Source: Anaerolineaceae bacterium
GTDB taxonomy: Bacteria; Chloroflexota; Anaerolineae; Anaerolineales; Anaerolineaceae
Assembly: GCA_003501835.1 (NCBI GenBank)
Contig: DNOU01000184.1
Span: 1 to 6,024, forward strand
Direction of reading: 5' to 3'
Length of the DNA: 6,024 nt
This document shows, in pieces, positions 4,975 through 6,024 of the stretch; the stretch's first letter is position 1; every line of letters starts with the position of its first letter. The notes beneath the pieces were generated by a model that was given only the letters and a program-made list of their open reading frames with translations, searched no databases and was not told where the DNA came from. A program made the position numbers and the translations under genes.

Positions 4975-6024
4975 TCAGGACACCTTTTGCTGATAGGTGA
5001 TCAATTTGCGAATTTCCATCCAAAAGGTCCCGGCGATGGTTGCAGCCAGTATCATCCACCAACGGCTGGCGTCCAGTGTGACAATACGCATGACAGCCTG
5101 TGCGCCTGGGATCAGCGAGGCGGAGATCAGGAACACGGCAATCACAACCGCCCAGATCACCATCAGGCGGTTCGAGGTGAATCCGATCTGAAAAAGAGGC
5201 TGGCGTCCTGACCGCATGTTGAATGCCAGCAACACATGACCGATCAACCAGGAGAAGAAAGCCACGGTTTGTGCATAAGTCAGATCCCTGGTTCCGTACC
5301 ACGCAGCCAGGTAAAGCCCGGTCACGGCGATGAATAGTCCTGCCGAGGAAGTGACCAGGCTGGCAATCATCGCCCGGTCCATGAACTTTGCTTTAGGATC
5401 GAGCGGTTTTTGATCCAGCAGGTCTGATTCGGGTTTTTCTGTGGAGAAAGCGGCTGCTGCCATCAGATCCATGAAGAGCTCCATCAGGATGATCTGTATG
5501 GGCGCAAACGGGACGGGTACCAGCAGAAAGGTGGGCACCAGGTTGATCATCACCAGCGCCAATTTGCAGGTCAGATAGTAACGCACTCCTTTCTTCAAGT
5601 TTTCGTAAATCAGGCGTCCTTCCTGAACAGCATTGACAATGGTGCTGAAATGATCATCCGCCAGAACCAGGTCACTGGCTTCACGTGCAACATCGGTGCC
5701 TGTCTCTCCCATGGCCACTCCAATATCTGCAGCCGAAAGGGCAGGGGCATCATTGATGCCGTCACCAGTCACCGCCACGCGGTCACCATTTGACATCAAT
5801 GCCTGGACGATGCGCAGTTTGTGTTCGGGAGTGGTGCGGGCATAGATTGAAATGCCGCCTACCACCTGGCGAAGTTCGGTATCCGTGAGTTGATCGAGTT
5901 CTGCACCGGTAAGAACCCGGCTTCCCATGTCAAGACCCACCTGTCTGGCAACTGCCCTGGCGGTGAGCGGGTGATCACCTGTGACCATGATGGTGCGGAT
6001 CCCTGCACGCTGACAGGTGGCTAT
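4975..6024 (-). CDS. P-type (P2-like) cation-transporting ATPase, C-terminal 349 residues; N-terminal part outside the window
   Basis: An integral membrane pump that uses ATP and an aspartyl-phosphate intermediate to move a cation; the fragment starts inside the P domain, so the DKTGT phosphorylation site lies outside. Visible marks, counted from the window edge: MVTGD (13-17), the conserved Lys69 in PEHKLRIV, and the hinge TGDGINDAPAL (86-96) with its Mg-binding aspartates. A P2-type C-terminal membrane domain follows with six segments at about 148-168, 173-192, 218-241, 250-270, 286-307 and 319-340. The protein ends with a short basic tail. The M5 segment reads YYLTCKLALVMIN and M6 reads LMELFMD: by eye, the Asn and Glu ligands of SERCA M5 become Lys154 and Leu157, and the Asn of M6 becomes Glu182, while the M6 Asp186 stays. 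A calcium substrate is therefore doubtful and the ion is not assigned. Confidence 0.93.
   Translation of the reverse strand: MATCQRAGIRTIMVTGDHPLTARAVARQVGLDMGSRVLTGAELDQLTDTELRQVVGGISIYARTTPEHKLRIVQALMSNGDRVAVTGDGINDAPALSAADIGVAMGETGTDVAREASDLVLADDHFSTIVNAVQEGRLIYENLKKGVRYYLTCKLALVMINLVPTFLLVPVPFAPIQIILMELFMDLMAAAAFSTEKPESDLLDQKPLDPKAKFMDRAMIASLVTSSAGLFIAVTGLYLAAWYGTRDLTYAQTVAFFSWLIGHVLLAFNMRSGRQPLFQIGFTSNRLMVIWAVVIAVFLISASLIPGAQAVMRIVTLDASRWWMILAATIAGTFWMEIRKLITYQQKVS

Noticed and set aside
1..6024. CRISPR array, insertion sequence, tRNA or rRNA
   Set aside because: No regularly spaced repeats, transposase motifs, terminal inverted repeats with target duplications or cloverleaf sequences were seen on either strand.

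Overview
The window is bacterial chromosomal DNA of roughly balanced base composition. It has strong Shine-Dalgarno sites, intrinsic terminators and short intergenic gaps. Gene content (a large secreted subtilase, a thioredoxin plus NifX/NifB-like pair, a classical SDR, and a P2-like cation ATPase) would suit an anaerobic or facultative environmental lineage such as Chloroflexota (Anaerolineae) or a Firmicutes-like group. That placement is a guess from gene style; no marker gene is present.

Layout. Positions 1-2491 (minus) hold the first 830 codons of an exported subtilisin-family (S8) protease with a signal peptide, an inhibitor-I9-like propeptide, a catalytic domain with an inserted PA domain, and an Fn3-like domain; its C-terminus lies outside the window. 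Positions 2492-3220 contain no convincing gene but are not empty. The protease leader contains a recognisable class I (GEMM-I) cyclic-di-GMP riboswitch at 2596-2700. A terminator-like hairpin at 2567-2613 re-uses the 3' part of the aptamer, and a TATAAT box lies upstream at 2791-2796. Further right are an 11-bp hairpin, a pair of AACATGTC direct repeats and a strong intrinsic terminator (3121-3167).

That terminator ends a leftward two-gene operon: a thioredoxin with a WCVPC active site (3615-3959) followed by a dinitrogenase Fe-Mo cofactor-type (NifX/NifB C-terminal-like) protein (3221-3589). A 176-bp divergent spacer with a perfect 12-bp palindrome separates it from a rightward NAD-type short-chain dehydrogenase (4136-4894). 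A convergent 80-bp gap with an inverted repeat leads to the 3' end of a leftward P-type cation ATPase gene (4975-6024, 5' end outside).

The most interesting signal is the c-di-GMP riboswitch in front of the secreted protease. It implies that extracellular proteolysis is tied to the sessile/motile second messenger, and the overlap of aptamer and terminator predicts an ON switch. The ATPase is also notable because its M5/M6 ion-site positions do not match the calcium-pump pattern. The remaining genes look like ordinary housekeeping or redox genes with no clear functional link to one another.
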